From NCBI RefSeq assembly GCF_900113705.1, contig NZ_FOQI01000006.1, positions 185,366 through 249,365 on the forward strand: a stretch of DNA of 64,000 nt, in the 5' to 3' direction. Both the position numbers and the translations under genes were made by a program. This stretch comes from Collimonas sp. OK307. GTDB taxonomy: Bacteria; Pseudomonadota; Gammaproteobacteria; Burkholderiales; Burkholderiaceae_D. The notes beneath the pieces were generated by a model. It did not search any database. It had not been told where the DNA came from and was given only the letters and a program-made list of their open reading frames with translations. How positions within the stretch are numbered: the first letter of the stretch is position 1; every line of letters begins with the position of its first letter. Positions 16,953-25,888 of the stretch are shown here, in pieces.

Positions 16953-17899
16953 CAGTTTTCCCCTTCCCGGGTGGCCGGCACGATACTGCCGCCAGAAGGT
17001 TTGAGCTTCCCATTGCCGCACAAGCGGCCGAAGCTGCGCTTGAAGTTAGGTATCAGCAGTGCGAAGCCGACCAGCAATGCCGTCACCAGATTCAGGTCCT
17101 GCGCCTTGAGGCCGATAAAATCCATATCCAGCGCCAGCGCAATGAAGAAGCGGTACAGCACGGCGCCGAAGATACACGCCGCGGTAGTAATCACCAGGCT
17201 GCGCGCCGGCACCACTGTTTCGCCGATGATCACCGCCGCCAGTCCGATCACGATGGTGCCGATACCCATCGAAATATCGGCGCCGCCCTGTGTCTGTACA
17301 TACAGCGCACCAGCCAGCGCCACCAGCGCATTCGAGATAGCCAGGCCCCAGACGGTCTGGCGGTTGGTAGAAATACCTTGGGCGCGCGCCATGCGCGCAT
17401 TGGCGCCGGTGGCACGCATCGAGAGTCCGGTCTCGGACGCAAAAAAGGCATCCAGCAAGATCTTGGCAATCAGTACGATCACCACCATCACCAACGGCTG
17501 TACCCAATAATCAGGCAAATCGCCGATGCGAATCATGCTGAACACCGTCGGCTCGCTGATCAGCGCCACGTTAGGTTTGCCCATGATGCGCAGGTTGACT
17601 GAGTACAAAGCAATCATCACCAGGATACTGGCCAGCAATTGCATGATCTTGAGATACACGTTCAGACAGGCGGTCACGCAGCCAGCCAGTCCGCCGGCCA
17701 GCAGCGCGACGAAGGTGGCGAGAAAGGGATTCCAGCCGGAGACAATCAAGGTTGCGGCAACTGCGCCGCCGAGGGGAAAACTGCCGTCGACCGTCAGGTC
17801 GGGAAAATTGACGACACGGAAAGACAAGAACACGCCTAGCGCGACCAGGCCGAAAATCAGGCCGATCTCGATGGCGCCAAGCGAAGCGATGAGCGACAT
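16952..17899 (-). CDS. TrpY-type ABC transporter permease
   Basis: 315 aa inner-membrane permease of the branched-chain/TrpY class with about eight helices. Typical motifs are GLIFGLVALGVFLSFRVVNF at the N-terminus followed by DLTVDGSFPLGGA, GLSMRATGANARMARAQGIS (coupling region) and GIGTIVIGLAAVIIGE. Relatives in Gram-positives move tryptophan or other aromatic compounds; here the substrate is inferred from the downstream hppD. Confidence 0.9.
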   Translation of the reverse strand: MSLIASLGAIEIGLIFGLVALGVFLSFRVVNFPDLTVDGSFPLGGAVAATLIVSGWNPFLATFVALLAGGLAGCVTACLNVYLKIMQLLASILVMIALYSVNLRIMGKPNVALISEPTVFSMIRIGDLPDYWVQPLVMVVIVLIAKILLDAFFASETGLSMRATGANARMARAQGISTNRQTVWGLAISNALVALAGALYVQTQGGADISMGIGTIVIGLAAVIIGETVVPARSLVITTAACIFGAVLYRFFIALALDMDFIGLKAQDLNLVTALLVGFALLIPNFKRSFGRLCGNGKLKPSGGSIVPATREGEN

Positions 17900-17926
17900 A
17901 TACTTCCTTTACTTCAATAAGCTACA

Positions 17927-17984
17927 GAACCGCCTCGCCAATGGCCGCGACAGCCAGGCCGGCAGGCCGTTGGCGAGGCGGTTC
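17927..17984. promoter_or_regulatory. Long hairpin between the binding-protein and permease genes
   Basis: A perfect 15-bp inverted repeat (17927-17941 with 17970-17984) encloses a loop that can itself fold (GGCC pairs). It lies between trpX- and trpY-like genes and has no U-tract. Such hairpins often protect the upstream mRNA so that the binding protein is made in excess. Part of the loop, ATGGCCGCGACAGCCA, is repeated exactly at 18035-18050. Confidence 0.75.
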
Positions 17985-18062
17985 ACCAACAAAACAAATC
18001 ACCGGCAATACAGCGCCAGAAATACGACGGGCAGATGGCCGCGACAGCCATCCGCGCACATC

Positions 18063-19040
18063 TTATTGTTCGACCACCTTGGCCGACTTGATCAATTCGG
18101 GCGACAAGGTCACCCCCTGTTTCTTGGCAGCGTTAGGATTGACGTAGAGTTCAAATGTCGTACTGGTTTGCGAGGCGATCTTGCCGGCCGCTTCACCCTT
18201 CAGGATGCGCACCACGATCTTGCCGGTTTGACGGCCAAGATCGTAATAGTTCAAACCGATGGCTGCTGTCGCACCGCGCTTCACCGCGCCGGTATCGGCA
18301 GCGACGATAGGCAACTTGGCCTGTTCCGCAACCTTGACGATGCCTTCAAATGCCGACATGACATTGTTGTCGGTAGGTGCGTAAATCACGTCGGCTTTGC
18401 CGATCAGGCTCTGCGCAGCGCTAGGCACATCGATGGTGCGGGCAGCGGCGGCTTCGACCAGTGTCAGGTCGGTACCGGCCAGCAGTTTCTTGAGCGATTC
18501 GACGATCGATACCGAATTCGCTTCGCCCGGGCTGTAGATCACGCCGATGCGCTTGGCCTTAGGCACCACCTGGCGAATCAGATCGATCTGTTTGGCCAAT
18601 GGCGACATGTCGGAAACACCGGTGACATTGGTGCCGGATGCATCCCAGCTCTTCACCAGTTTGGCAGCGACCGGATCGGTCACCGCGGCATACACGATAG
18701 GCACGGTCTTGGTGGCAGCCACCAGCGCCTGGGCTGACGGAGTGGCAATCGCCACCGCTACATCCGGCTGGCTACCCGCATACTTGCGGGCGATCTGCGA
18801 CGCCGTAGCGTTGTTGCCTTGCGCGCTTTGGTATTCGAACTTCAGATTCTTGCCTGCCTCGTAGCCGGCGGCCTTCAACTCGTCCTTGACGCCATCGCGC
18901 ACGGCGTCAAGCGCCGGATGTTCAACGATTGCGGTGACTACCACCGTTTTGTCGGCGGCATAGGCGGTGGAAGCGGATACGCCCGCCAGACTGAGCAACA
19001 CTACAGATGCGATAGCGGAACGCAAGAAAGGAAATTTCAT
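18063..19040 (-). CDS. TrpX-type ABC transporter substrate-binding protein
   Basis: 325 aa periplasmic binding protein of the ABC_sub_bind (PF04392) family. Signal peptide with cleavage near STAYAA; then TVVVTAIVEHPALDAVRDG, QIARKYAGSQPDVAVAIATP, VPIVYAAVTDPV and YAPTDNNVMSAFEG, which are hallmark segments. The start at 19040 has GGAGAC upstream; the longer form adds 29 non-signal residues. It is the first gene of the five-gene operon and divergent from the Lrp-type regulator. Confidence 0.92.
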   Translation of the reverse strand: MKFPFLRSAIASVVLLSLAGVSASTAYAADKTVVVTAIVEHPALDAVRDGVKDELKAAGYEAGKNLKFEYQSAQGNNATASQIARKYAGSQPDVAVAIATPSAQALVAATKTVPIVYAAVTDPVAAKLVKSWDASGTNVTGVSDMSPLAKQIDLIRQVVPKAKRIGVIYSPGEANSVSIVESLKKLLAGTDLTLVEAAAARTIDVPSAAQSLIGKADVIYAPTDNNVMSAFEGIVKVAEQAKLPIVAADTGAVKRGATAAIGLNYYDLGRQTGKIVVRILKGEAAGKIASQTSTTFELYVNPNAAKKQGVTLSPELIKSAKVVEQ

Positions 19041-19243
19041 GACTTTGTCTCCAGATAAGTCAGTTTGGGTGCCGGGAATCGGCCTCTTTATTATATTGCA
19101 ACAGAGGTTTTCTCTCTGCTGCGCCATATGTTATTTTGAAAAAAGTATAGCTTTTAACGTTGAAAATTGGTTTGCGAGTTGAGGCCGTTTTTCAATGGGT
19201 TATGAAATATAATTTCGTCACAAACCCATAAATCGAGAATAAA

Positions 19244-19720
19244 TTGCACAAAATTGATATCGATCAAATCGATCGCAAAATGTTAACTTTTTTGCAGAAA
19301 AATGGTCGCGCATCCAACCTGGAGCTGGCGGAAGCCGTCAACTTATCAGCGCCGCAATGCCATCGCCGCCACCGCCGGCTGGAAGAAGTGGGCTTTATTG
19401 TCGGCTATGAGACCAGGCTGAGCCCCGCCAGTCTGGGCTTGAACGTAATTGCCTTCGTCCACGTATCGATGGAAAAAGGTCATATCAACGATTTGTCCGG
19501 ATTCAGGACCGCCATCAACGAATGGCCGCAGATTCTGGAATGCTACTCGATTACCGGTGATTTTGATTATGTGCTGAAGGTCACCGCACACGATTTGAAA
19601 GAACTGTCTGATTTTCTGATGGAAAAGCTGATGCGCATGCGTGGCGTTAGCGGCGTCCGTTCCAGCGTCTGCCTGGATGAAATCAAATCAACCAACATGC
19701 TGCCGCTGCCTGCCGCCTAG
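19244..19720 (+). CDS. Lrp/AsnC family transcriptional regulator
   Basis: 158 aa. The N-terminal helix-turn-helix (IDRKMLTFLQKNGRASNLEL, then AEAVNLSAPQCHRRHRRLEE) is followed by an RAM/ligand-binding domain (AFVHVSMEK, ECYSITGDFDYVLKV). The start is TTG at 19244 with a weak GAGA upstream; no earlier ATG is in frame and this gives the standard N-terminus. Divergent from the aromatic operon, 203 bases apart, so it is the likely sensor of an aromatic amino acid for that operon; this is inferred from position. Confidence 0.93.
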   Translation: MHKIDIDQIDRKMLTFLQKNGRASNLELAEAVNLSAPQCHRRHRRLEEVGFIVGYETRLSPASLGLNVIAFVHVSMEKGHINDLSGFRTAINEWPQILECYSITGDFDYVLKVTAHDLKELSDFLMEKLMRMRGVSGVRSSVCLDEIKSTNMLPLPAA

Positions 19721-19738
19721 CGTCGCGTCGGCCAAATG

Positions 19739-19770
19739 AAAAAGCCGCATCCTTGTGAGATGCGGCCTTT
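19739..19770. terminator. Terminator between lrp-type gene and aceA
   Basis: Stem GCCGCATC (19744-19751) with GATGCGGC (19759-19766), flanked by A-run and short T-run; convergent genes share it. Confidence 0.75.
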
Positions 19771-19811
19771 CAGGTTGTTGGCGAGATAATGCCAGTGACC
19801 TCTAAAACAGT

Positions 19812-21107
19812 TTAGGCAACCTTCGCTGCGAAGAATTGCTCATCTTCAGTAGAACCATGCAAAGCGGTAGTCGACGACTGGCCTTGCTGGATAGCCTGGG
19901 TCACTGCATCGAAATAACCGGTGCCGACTTCGCGTTGATGCTTGACCGCGGTAAAGCCCTTGTCGGCGGCAGCGAATTCGGCTTCTTGCAGTTCGACGAA
20001 AGCGGACATCTGGTTGCGTGCATAGCCGTGCGCCAGGTTGAACATCGAGTAGTTCAATGAATGGAAACCGGCCAGCGTGATGAACTGGAACTTGTAACCC
20101 ATGGCGCCCAGTTCTTTCTGGAACTTGGCGATAGTTGCGTCGTCCAGGTTCTTTTTCCAGTTGAACGATGGCGAGCAGTTATACGCCAGCATCTTGCCTG
20201 GGAACTTGGCATGTACAGCTTCCGCGAATTTCTTGGCGAAAGCCAGGTCCGGCTTGCCGGTTTCACACCACACCAGATCGGCGTATGGCGAATACGCCAG
20301 TGCGCGCGAGATAGCCTGGTCGATACCCGGACGAGTCTTGTAAAAACCTTCGACTGTACGCTCGCCAGTCAGGAACGGCTTATCGTTTTCATCGACATCG
20401 GAAGTCAGCAAATCAGCTGCTTCGGCATCGGTACGAGCGATCACCAGAGTCGATGTGCCAGAAACATCAGCCGCCAGGCGCGCTGCGTTCAGCTTTTCGA
20501 CCGCTTCGCGGGTTGGCACCAACACCTTGCCGCCCATGTGGCCGCACTTTTTGACGGATGCCAGCTGATCTTCGAAGTGCACACCGGCTGCGCCGGCATC
20601 GATCATCGATTTCATCAGTTCGTAGGCATTCAACACGCCGCCGAAACCAGCTTCTGCATCGGCCACGATAGGCGCGAAAAAGTCGATATCGTCTTTACCT
20701 TCCGACCATTGGATCTGGTCGGCGCGCTGGAAAGTATTGTTGATGCGCTTGACCACCAGCGGTACCGAATTAGCTGGATACAGCGATTGGTCAGGATACA
20801 TTTCGCCGGCCAGGTTGGCGTCGCCGGCAACTTGCCAGCCCGACAGGTAGATCGCTTTCAAGCCTGCCTTGACCTGCTGCATCGCTTGATTGCCGGTCAA
20901 TGCGCCGAGAGCGTTGACGAATGGTTCTTCGTGCAGCAGTGTCCACAGTTTGGCGGCGCCGCGTTTTGCCAGCGAATGTTCGATCTGTATCGAACCGCGC
21001 AAACGGACCACGTCTTCTGCCGAATAATTGCGGGTAACGCCTTTCCAGCGTGGGTTCTCGGCCCAGTCCTTGGCCAAGGCTGCTACTTGCTGTTCACGTG
21101 TAGTCAT
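19812..21107 (-). CDS. aceA: Isocitrate lyase
   Basis: 431 aa, glyoxylate-cycle enzyme splitting isocitrate to glyoxylate and succinate, needed for growth on acetate and fatty acids. The signature KKCGHMGGK carries catalytic Cys189; [21 protein letters not shown] [18 protein letters not shown] and [11 protein letters not shown] are conserved. Start at 21107 with AGGAGAGCGACG upstream. Malate synthase is not in the window. Three TTCCGCAT octamers lie in the promoter region. Confidence 0.98.
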   Translation of the reverse strand: MTTREQQVAALAKDWAENPRWKGVTRNYSAEDVVRLRGSIQIEHSLAKRGAAKLWTLLHEEPFVNALGALTGNQAMQQVKAGLKAIYLSGWQVAGDANLAGEMYPDQSLYPANSVPLVVKRINNTFQRADQIQWSEGKDDIDFFAPIVADAEAGFGGVLNAYELMKSMIDAGAAGVHFEDQLASVKKCGHMGGKVLVPTREAVEKLNAARLAADVSGTSTLVIARTDAEAADLLTSDVDENDKPFLTGERTVEGFYKTRPGIDQAISRALAYSPYADLVWCETGKPDLAFAKKFAEAVHAKFPGKMLAYNCSPSFNWKKNLDDATIAKFQKELGAMGYKFQFITLAGFHSLNYSMFNLAHGYARNQMSAFVELQEAEFAAADKGFTAVKHQREVGTGYFDAVTQAIQQGQSSTTALHGSTEDEQFFAAKVA

Positions 21108-21254
21108 CGTCGCTCTCCTGTTAAAAACAAAAAGTAAAATCAAATCCGATGACTAAATAGTAGGCCTATCTGCGCGCAGCAACAATGTCTTATATAAGAC
21201 ATATAAGTATTTTTATTTCGTTTAAATTCAATGAGTTAACATTGATTTTTCGCG

Positions 21255-21339
21255 ATGCGGAATAAAATTTCTGGGAGTGAAATGCGGAAATGGTGCTTCG
21301 CATTTTTGAATTTCATAATACGAAACGCAAATTCCGCAT
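21255..21339. promoter_or_regulatory. Three copies of octamer TTCCGCAT upstream of aceA
   Basis: Copies at 21255-21262 and 21282-21289 (minus orientation) and 21332-21339 (plus) sit in an AT-rich gap between aceA and the next gene. Two carry longer shared flanks (AATTCCGCATTATG-like). They could bind a glyoxylate-shunt regulator; no experimental consensus is known to me. Confidence 0.4.
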
Positions 21340-21357
21340 TATGAAATATTGCATTTA

Positions 21358-21390
21358 AAGACGGGGGCATCAACTCCCCGCCTTTCATTC
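21358..21390 (-). terminator. Candidate terminator of the TonB receptor gene
   Basis: Near-complementary GACGGGG / CCCCGCC arms (about 21361-21381) just after the stop codon of the minus-strand receptor, followed on that strand by a short U-containing stretch. Moderate stem, so uncertain. Confidence 0.5.
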
Positions 21391-21398
21391 AGAGCGAT

Positions 21399-23768
21399 TT
21401 AGAACGATTTTGTCATCGACAGATAGAAACCACGCCGCTGCCCATACTGCGGTGCGCCGACGCCGATGCCGGAACCGTCACGTATCTCGTAGACCTTGTC
21501 GAACAGATTGATCACGCTTAAACGTGTGGTGAACTTGCCGATCGGACTATCGCTGAACACATGGCTCACTCCCAGGTTGACCTCGGTATATGCAGGCAGG
21601 TGATCGGTATTGGCGAAGCCGCTGCGCAAGCCGCTGCCGAACAACGCGTCCGCAGTCCATGTCGTGCCTTGCCACAGATAGGAGACGCCGGTCGATGCGG
21701 TGATGCTCTGGTCATGATCGAGATGCACCCAATTGTTGGCGATGTAATTGAGCTCCTCTTGCCCGAAGTTGTACTGGCTGGAAATGATGTTTTTACCCAG
21801 TGCAGTTGAGCGCGCCACATTCAGATAGGCGCCCAGATCGCCCTTGCGATAGTTGAGCGTCAGTTCCAGGCCGTAGACCTTGCCTTGTGCGTAGTTGAAT
21901 GGCGTGTACAACAATGCCGATCCGAACTGTCCTTCATCCAGCAGGTTTTTCACCTTCTTGTAGTAACCGTCCAGCCCCAGCGTCAAATGCTGCGTCAGCT
22001 GATGATTGACGCCAAGATCGAAGTAATCCGAGCTTTCAGCCTGGACCGGACCGTTCTGGCTGCTAGGTGAGGCATTGGTGGTGCCGTTGAAGCTGGCGAT
22101 GGTGCCGGACCCGATCAGCTCGCTGGCAGGCGGCGTGAAGTATTTGGCGTAACCGGCATGGAAGGTGGTCTGCGGCGTCATCTGATACACCACGCCGATG
22201 CGCGGACTGAACTGGCTGGCGGTGACATAGGCATTCACCCAGTCGGCGCGGGCGCCGTAGTTCACTGTCACTTTATCGCTCAGCTTCCATTCGTCTTGCA
22301 GGTACACGCCCGTCTGGTTGGTGGTCTTCTGATTGCTGTCGGCCAGCGAGATTGGCTGGGTAGACGTTTGCGCGCCGCTATCGTCCGCCGGGAAGGTCAG
22401 CGAATTGTCGCTGTTCTTCAAATTCTCGCGTGTGTAGTTGATGCCGGCGCGTATCGTATGGTTAGCGTTCAAACGGTAGCTGCCGTCAGCCTGCAAGCCG
22501 TTCGCCAGGCCGGTCCGCAATACCCGCGAGGCGACACCGGTGTACAAAAGATCACCGGTCTGGTCCGGTTCGAACAGCACTTTCGAGTAACGGCTGAATG
22601 CCGCCACCTGATAATCGATGTCCGAGCCGATTTTCCCCTGCAAGGCAAGAATCCCGTAGCGATTGGTTTCGCGTTGCCGTTCGTTCAGATTAGCTGACGG
22701 ATAGTCGGTCACGCCGTCCAGCTGAAAACTCGGGGTCTGCCCTGCACTGTTCGGTATCTGGAAACGTCCATCCGAATTGCCCAGGATCAGGCTGACGCGC
22801 GTATCCGCATCAAGCAGATAGGAAAAATACCCGAACGCCTTGTTTTGCAAAGTCCGGTCATGCAAGGCGCTCGATGCGCCGGTAGGATTTTCGATACCGA
22901 GGTTGTTGGCTTCAAAGGAACCATTGATGTAATAGCTGAAGGAATCGGTGCTGCCGCTGACATCGCCGCTGACCTGGCGCGTGTTGTTGCTGCCGACCCG
23001 AACGCCGATATTGCCGCCATTGACCAGTTCGCCGTTCTTGGTATGAATATCGACGACACCTGCAGTCCGATAACCATATTGCGCCGGCAAGGCGCCGGTG
23101 AGGACGCTGACGCTGTCGACAAAGCGGGTATCCAAAGTCTGCCCGAAACCGGAAATACTTTCCGGCAAAATGATGCCGTTCAGCCGGTACTGCAAGTCGG
23201 CGTGGTCGCCCCGCACATGCAACTGGCCGAAGGAATCCTGCGCCACGCCGGGGGCACGCAGCAAGACTTCATTGAACGCAGTGTCCTCCCCTTGTGGCAT
23301 GGCGGCGATTTCTTTACGGCCGATACGATAAATGCTACTGCCGGTTTCCACCTGGATCCCGTTCCGGGCGCGATCCAGCCGATCGGCTGTCACCACCACG
23401 GCACTGTCTGCCCTGACGGTGTTTGCCTGGCTGGCTTTCAACGTTATATCTGCGGTTGCGCCGGCCTCGTCAGCCACCGTCACCGTGCCGTTTTCGGATT
23501 GGAAGGACGGTTTGCCAACGCTGATGGCATAGCTGCCGGGAGCAATGTCGCTAAAGGCGAAGTGTCCTTGCTGATCGCTCTTGGTAGTGCCGACGGCCTT
23601 CCCGGTCGCGTCTTTCAAGGCGATGGTGGCGTCCGGTAAAGGATGGCCGAGTGCGTCATGGATGGCGCCGCTGATTTGTTTGGGGGCGGACTGCGCATAA
23701 GCTGCAGGAATAGCAAAGCCGTAGGCAAGCGCAATCAGGGCGCTCAGGCGCAACAGGCGTGTTTTCAT
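21399..23768 (-). CDS. TonB-dependent receptor with N-terminal carboxypeptidase-regulatory-like domain
   Basis: 789 aa outer-membrane receptor. Signal peptide ending AAYAQ; residues about 33-110 form an Ig-like CarboxypepD_reg domain (SGAIHDALGHPLPDATIALK, GHFAFSDIAPGSYAISV); the plug follows (IAAMPQGEDTAFNEVLLRAP, LHVRGDHADLQYRLNGI) and the barrel ends in MTKSF with terminal Phe. Start at ATG 23768, GGAGTTTGAGA before it. Substrate is unknown; the small Cys/His-bearing protein upstream suggests a metal, by analogy with copper-receptor loci. No TonB/ExbBD genes here. Confidence 0.93.
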   Translation of the reverse strand: MKTRLLRLSALIALAYGFAIPAAYAQSAPKQISGAIHDALGHPLPDATIALKDATGKAVGTTKSDQQGHFAFSDIAPGSYAISVGKPSFQSENGTVTVADEAGATADITLKASQANTVRADSAVVVTADRLDRARNGIQVETGSSIYRIGRKEIAAMPQGEDTAFNEVLLRAPGVAQDSFGQLHVRGDHADLQYRLNGIILPESISGFGQTLDTRFVDSVSVLTGALPAQYGYRTAGVVDIHTKNGELVNGGNIGVRVGSNNTRQVSGDVSGSTDSFSYYINGSFEANNLGIENPTGASSALHDRTLQNKAFGYFSYLLDADTRVSLILGNSDGRFQIPNSAGQTPSFQLDGVTDYPSANLNERQRETNRYGILALQGKIGSDIDYQVAAFSRYSKVLFEPDQTGDLLYTGVASRVLRTGLANGLQADGSYRLNANHTIRAGINYTRENLKNSDNSLTFPADDSGAQTSTQPISLADSNQKTTNQTGVYLQDEWKLSDKVTVNYGARADWVNAYVTASQFSPRIGVVYQMTPQTTFHAGYAKYFTPPASELIGSGTIASFNGTTNASPSSQNGPVQAESSDYFDLGVNHQLTQHLTLGLDGYYKKVKNLLDEGQFGSALLYTPFNYAQGKVYGLELTLNYRKGDLGAYLNVARSTALGKNIISSQYNFGQEELNYIANNWVHLDHDQSITASTGVSYLWQGTTWTADALFGSGLRSGFANTDHLPAYTEVNLGVSHVFSDSPIGKFTTRLSVINLFDKVYEIRDGSGIGVGAPQYGQRRGFYLSMTKSF

Positions 23769-23938
23769 TCTCAAACTCCAATAAGGGGAATAGCCCCGCG
23801 AATAACCCGACGCCGAGCTGCCGGGTTGTCATTTCCAGATCGGCGGTAAGCGCGGCAAAACGCGGCAACACGAACTGGAAATGACGCCCAGACAGCGTCA
23901 AGGCTGTCTCTGGTCAGAAATAATGGGATAACAGAAGG

Positions 23939-24274
23939 TCAGACATCGATGGTCGGCGGGGCTTGAGAATGCGGAATCAGGAAGTGTTTCTGCGCCGGTA
24001 TAAAGGCGTAGGCCGGTTCGATCGCGGTGCGATACGCAAACACCAGGACCGGTGTCAGCACCGGTACCGGGATGGTTGGAACAGGAGACGGGAAATCGGC
24101 AGCCAGGTCGCAGCTGACACAGTCGGACGAAGTTTCGGCCAGGCTGTGATTATGAAATGCCATCCCGACCAGTTGCGTTACCAGGATCGCCAGTGCCAGC
24201 CATAGCGCGAACTGCTGCAAGCGCAGCTTGAAGCGGCGCCGGGCGTGGAAATGCGGTTCGACGATCAGCCGCAT
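23939..24274 (-). CDS. Small membrane-anchored Cys/His protein, DUF2946-like
   Basis: 111 aa. One hydrophobic helix (ALWLALAILVTQLVGMAF, about 24-41) is followed by HNHSLAETSSDCVSCD, a His and CxxC motif of the kind found in DUF2946 proteins next to TonB copper receptors. The C-terminus is proline-rich. Lies 170 bases before the TonB receptor on the same strand. Metal binding is plausible but only inferred. Confidence 0.65.
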   Translation of the reverse strand: MRLIVEPHFHARRRFKLRLQQFALWLALAILVTQLVGMAFHNHSLAETSSDCVSCDLAADFPSPVPTIPVPVLTPVLVFAYRTAIEPAYAFIPAQKHFLIPHSQAPPTIDV

Positions 24275-24579
24275 GCGAAGCTCGCTCGGCTACAGGGCAC
24301 GGCACGCTCTTGCATATCTGCAGACGCGTCTGTCCCGCGCGCTAAGCGCAGCGATAACTTGACAGTAATGGTCTGAAGATACATGCGGTTTTGGCCTGGC
24401 TTATGTGGCTTATGTGGCTTATGTGGCTTATGTGGCTTATGTGGCTTATGTGGCTTATGTGGCTTATGTGGCTTATGTGGCTTAAGTGGTTTATTTGGCC
24501 GAAGAAAATCTATGGCGGCAAGCTGCAAGTGTAATCGCGAACCGGTATTGCTTGCAAGATAATTGCAACAGAGTTGCAT
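24265..24579 (-). other. Questionable open frame encoding Lys-Pro-His repeats
   Basis: An open frame across the 9-bp repeat would encode nine or ten KPH units; its stop overlaps the DUF2946-like start by 10 bases, which could mean translational coupling. Against a real gene: no ribosome site, no signal peptide and flanking residues that look random. The poly-His character near a metal-type locus is why I list it. Confidence 0.2.
24399..24497. repeat. 9-bp tandem repeat, nine perfect copies plus two degenerate
   Basis: GCTTATGTG is repeated nine times without error from 24399 to 24479, followed by GCTTAAGTG and GTTTATTTG. Unit length is a multiple of three, so copy changes would not shift any frame. 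Perfect identity suggests recent slippage. Confidence 0.97.
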
Positions 24580-24630
24580 AATTTTGTTGGCATTTAGTTG
24601 GCCGCGAGCCCGGACGACAACCAACCCTGC

Positions 24631-25419
24631 TTATGTGCTGGCGGCTGCAGCGGTAGCCGGAATATCAGCCACATCCATGTCGACCTTGATATATTCAATG
24701 TTCAATGTAATGGCCTCGCTGTAACGCAGCACGAAATAATCGCCGTCGACCCCGTAGAAGCGCGCCAGATCGTCTGCGACGGTGCTGCTATCTTCCTTAT
24801 CGGCGACCAGCGGCCGCCGCATCACCTGCGACAAGATGAGACGATCCAGGCTGCCGCTGGCATCGACAAAAAAATCATCGAGGATGCCGGTAAACAATAC
24901 CGCCTGTCCGGCCACATTCACAATCGCAGATACGGCAATCAGGTCGGGTTGCTGATCCTGGTCGAAATCGGCGCCAGTCAGCAGGTAATACCAGGGTGCC
25001 TGGTTAAAGCGTAGCCAGGGAACGAACCAGCCGGCGCCGGAGCGGTCCAGCCGAAAGCGGGTGATGGCGAGCCGAAAACAATTGGGCACGACCCAGGCGC
25101 CGGCATACAAACTCAGGAAATAAGCGCATATCCAGGAAAATTGCCGGGCAATCCCCTGAATCGCCCTGGCCTGGCTGGCGGGATCGGATGACAACAGTTC
25201 CAGCAACAATAGCGGCTGCAGCACATGCCCGAATAACACCGCAGCCCCGAGCAACCACAAAGGGTGGAAAACGCAGTTCCACAGCATCGCCTCGGTGACA
25301 ATCTGTCCGAACGGAGAATAATCAAGGGAAATACGCTCCGCCCGCTTAAATCGGGAACGGGCAATAAAACCGGGGAGTAACAGCAGGAAGACGATTAAAG
25401 CAGGGAGCGCTACATTCAT
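24631..25419 (-). CDS. Unknown membrane protein, DUF6338-like
   Basis: 262 aa, not recognised with certainty. The N-terminal helix (ALPALIVFLLLLPGFIARSR), a second near 50-75 (WLLGAAVLFGHVLQPLLLLELL) and a third near 95-115 indicate inner-membrane insertion with a soluble C-terminal half (from about 150: DQQPDLIAVSAIVNVAGQ) rich in acidic residues. This layout resembles DUF6338 proteins. Preceded on the same strand by a 70-aa gene. Function unknown. Confidence 0.7.
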   Translation of the reverse strand: MNVALPALIVFLLLLPGFIARSRFKRAERISLDYSPFGQIVTEAMLWNCVFHPLWLLGAAVLFGHVLQPLLLLELLSSDPASQARAIQGIARQFSWICAYFLSLYAGAWVVPNCFRLAITRFRLDRSGAGWFVPWLRFNQAPWYYLLTGADFDQDQQPDLIAVSAIVNVAGQAVLFTGILDDFFVDASGSLDRLILSQVMRRPLVADKEDSSTVADDLARFYGVDGDYFVLRYSEAITLNIEYIKVDMDVADIPATAAAAST

Positions 25420-25425
25420 CGGCCA

Positions 25426-25462
<37 letters not shown>

Positions 25463-25483
25463 CGGCCAGGTTCGTCATTCCGC

Positions 25484-25696
25484 TCAGGCGGCCTTGGGAA
25501 CGACTTTGATACGGTACTGGACAGTCCCCTCTTGCGCAGAATGCAAGCTGATCACGTCTTCGTCATTGGAGACCGCGGTGGCTGTAGTGGATAGCGACGA
25601 TTTGGAATTCTTGCTGGCCAAATAGGCGCGCAACTGCAGCGTCGCGCTAGGGTCAGCGAGAATTCTTTTGGCCAATTCGCTCTGGAGTGCTTTCAT
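25484..25696 (-). CDS. Small hypothetical protein
   Basis: 70 aa, unrecognised. No signal or membrane segment; N-terminal helix (LQSELAKRILADPSATLQL), low-complexity Ser/Thr middle and a short beta-like C-terminus (GTVQYRIKVVPKA). It precedes the DUF6338-like gene on the same strand with the hexamer repeat between, so the two may form an operon. Confidence 0.55.
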   Translation of the reverse strand: MKALQSELAKRILADPSATLQLRAYLASKNSKSSLSTTATAVSNDEDVISLHSAQEGTVQYRIKVVPKAA

Positions 25697-25888
25697 AGTG
25701 AGTCCACTATGCCATAAAAAAACATCTTTTGCATGATGTCATTCCACCAGCTTCATCCCGGCATCTTCATGCAACGGAAGCATGGTTCAACAGCACGTTT
25801 GTTATATACAAATAACTATATATAACTTTGGTGTATATAGGACCGCTGATAAGATTGCATGCCTGACTGAACACTGTGAAACAAACCC

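Noticed and set aside
24399..24497. CRISPR array candidate
   Set aside because: The units abut without spacers, so this is a tandem repeat.
25697..25888. SAM riboswitch before metN
   Set aside because: No conserved riboswitch core is visible; only AT-rich promoter-like sequence is present.
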